From: a virus | Strand: one strand, 5' to 3' | Length of the DNA: 58,669 nt | Virus record (IMG/VR): IMGVR_UViG_3300042392_001665 | Coordinates: 1 to 58,669 of that record | Part shown: positions 57,351 to 58,669 of the stretch, in pieces | How the letters are laid out: the number at the start of each line of letters is the position of its first letter | Position numbering within the stretch: the first letter of the stretch is position 1 | Made by a program: the position numbers and the translations under genes | Notes under the pieces: model-generated | Seen by the model: only the letters and a program-made list of their open reading frames with translations | Told to the model about the DNA's origin: nothing | Database searches by the model: none

Positions 57351-58669
57351 ATGAAAAAATTAAAATACGAAATTTTAAGAAAAAATATTTTAAGTGTATC
57401 GTTAATATCACTAACCAGTAAGAATTGGAAAGATGAGAAAAACAACATTATATCCTGGACTGGCACCACATATATTGGACCATCCGTTAGTGATGTTGTA
57501 TATAATACAAACGAAACGTCACCATTAATTAAGGGATATTATAAATGGAATGGGACGACTTGGATTTTTTTGGGTGTGGATAAAAGTTCGCGTGTTACAA
57601 CATTTAATGTAACGAACAATGGTAGCGGAAATTATTTAATAAATGGAATTTCAAACCCAACATTATCTTTAACTAAAGGAGTAAAATATACATTTAACAT
57701 AAATGCAACCGGACATCCATTTTTAATTAAAACGATTAGTGGTATAGGTACAAGTAACCAATACAACTCAGGTGTTACAAATAATGGAACAAGTAATGGT
57801 GTGATAACTTTTGTGGTACCACATAATGCCCCATCTACATTATATTATAATTGTCAGTTTCACATTAGTATGGCCGGGCAAATTAATGTTACTGATTCAC
57901 CATATTTGGATTATAACCTACCACTATTTTTAGAAGCAAAAGCTGATGAATTAGGGGTGATGGTTGGTTTTGATGGTGAGATTGAACAAGCGGAACAACT
58001 GTGTAATTTTGTTTATTCCGCTAATACCGGAAACACGCTTACTGTATATAACTCAGCTAGTAATATAAAACTAAAAAGAATTATCGACGCCACATTTACA
58101 ATTAATTGGGGTGACGGATCAGCGACCCAATCTATAGGTATTTTAAGCGGTTTAACGAAGACTTATTCAACAGCTGGCACAAAGTCCGTTTCTATAACAA
58201 TGACAGCCCCATGGAAGACAGAAACCGTTACAAAAGACATTAAATTACCATTAATTAGTAATACCCCAACAGATTTAGCAGCATTTACATACTCCGGCTC
58301 AACATTACCATATTTTAATACCTCTGATGATTATTTACAATCTGGTAGAACACAAAATTATGGTAACATATATGATTATTCTGGAAATTCTTTTACAGGA
58401 ACAACAACATTTTTGGCTTTAGGTAAAAGTAGAAAAATTGAGAAAAAATTATATGGTGGTAACACATACAGTGGTGTTACTGGAACAACAATTGCAATTG
58501 AGGGAACAACATATAATTGTGACAAGTATGTAATAGACGGCTTAACATACCTTGATTTATCTGATGGAACAACGTATATTACTGGTAATACTTCAACATT
58601 TACATCAGAAACTCAATTCACAAAAAAATTAACTAGAAATGATCATTATCTTGGTTTTATTTCAGAACC
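57351..58669 (+). CDS. Tail-surface protein with cupredoxin-like and PKD-like domains, cut by the right edge
   Basis: 439 residues are visible with no stop; ATG 57351 follows the previous stop at once. The frame is open to the edge. Residues ~90-185 are a cupredoxin-like beta sandwich: PTLSLTKGVKYTFNINATGH, PFLIKT, then VPHNAPSTLYYNCQFHISMA and GQINV, with His (GHPF) and the C-x-x-H-x-x-M group in places of copper ligands. Residues ~245-290 have the PKD signature INWGDGSATQS…KTYSTAGTKSVSI. The rest is Thr/Gly/Tyr-rich beta structure, as in fibres. Likely on the virion exterior and possibly receptor-binding. Whether copper is bound is unknown. Confidence 0.7.
   Translation, partial: MKKLKYEILRKNILSVSLISLTSKNWKDEKNNIISWTGTTYIGPSVSDVVYNTNETSPLIKGYYKWNGTTWIFLGVDKSSRVTTFNVTNNGSGNYLINGISNPTLSLTKGVKYTFNINATGHPFLIKTISGIGTSNQYNSGVTNNGTSNGVITFVVPHNAPSTLYYNCQFHISMAGQINVTDSPYLDYNLPLFLEAKADELGVMVGFDGEIEQAEQLCNFVYSANTGNTLTVYNSASNIKLKRIIDATFTINWGDGSATQSIGILSGLTKTYSTAGTKSVSITMTAPWKTETVTKDIKLPLISNTPTDLAAFTYSGSTLPYFNTSDDYLQSGRTQNYGNIYDYSGNSFTGTTTFLALGKSRKIEKKLYGGNTYSGVTGTTIAIEGTTYNCDKYVIDGLTYLDLSDGTTYITGNTSTFTSETQFTKKLTRNDHYLGFISE

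Noticed and set aside
1-58669. tRNA genes, CRISPR arrays, insertion sequences or inteins
   Set aside because: Gaps are short and none shows a cloverleaf, spaced repeats, terminal inverted repeats or transposase; NrdA, gp43 and gp41 are uninterrupted.

Overview
The window is a 58.7 kb, AT-rich, gene-dense piece of a large contractile-tailed (T4-like, myovirus) phage genome. The T4-type core is recognisable protein by protein: late sigma factor gp55, DNA polymerase gp43, neck proteins gp13 and gp14, tail terminator gp15, sheath gp18, tube gp19, baseplate proteins (gp26-like, gp48/54-like, gp53, a hub protein, gp25, gp6), gp32, UvsX, RNase H/flap exonuclease, the gp41 helicase, and NrdA/NrdB. 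Capsid, portal and terminase genes lie outside the window. Most starts lack a Shine-Dalgarno sequence and sit behind A-rich stretches. With the low GC and a possible DUF4494-type protein, this suggests a Bacteroidota (flavobacteria-like) host, but that is inference.

Layout. (1) 1-7863, minus strand: a mixed block with a coiled-coil protein cut by the left edge, gp55, three glycosyltransferases, PhoH, dUTPase, and two hydrolase-like proteins (HAD and HD folds) that have lost their key catalytic residues. (2) 7912-11480, minus: probable virion-associated proteins, one with a WYL-like domain and one built of four ~46-residue repeats. (3) 11511-16385, plus: a lectin-like protein with a Pro/Thr tail, a small BppU-like protein, and the DNA polymerase behind a perfect hairpin. 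(4) 16382-19290, minus: neck gp13 and an SNF2-family helicase. (5) 19344-40081, plus: the tail operon gp14-gp15-gp18-gp19-chaperone-tape measure-very large baseplate proteins, interrupted by a 52-residue ribbon-helix-helix-like gene on the other strand, and ending with a Dps-like protein and a strong terminator. (6) 40184-48472, plus: replication and nucleotide module gp32-uvsX-rnh-unknown-gp41-nrdB-nrdA, closed by a terminator. (7) 48598 to the end, plus: gp25, gp6 and large tail or baseplate-periphery proteins, the last cut by the right edge and carrying cupredoxin-like and PKD-like domains.

Two observations stand out. First, an octamer TATTTATA/T in sense orientation precedes almost every structural transcription unit on both strands and is absent from the replication genes. 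It is the reverse complement of the T4 late promoter TATAAATA, and in several places lies only 3-6 nt from the start codon, which would imply leaderless late mRNAs. Second, the gene between tail tube and tape measure ends in a near-textbook +1 frameshift site (purine-rich SD-like GGGGTGGAG, a 3-nt spacer, then TTT-C). The +1 frame continues for 46 codons, as expected for a long/short tail-assembly chaperone pair. All product names are from reading the protein sequences; no search was run.
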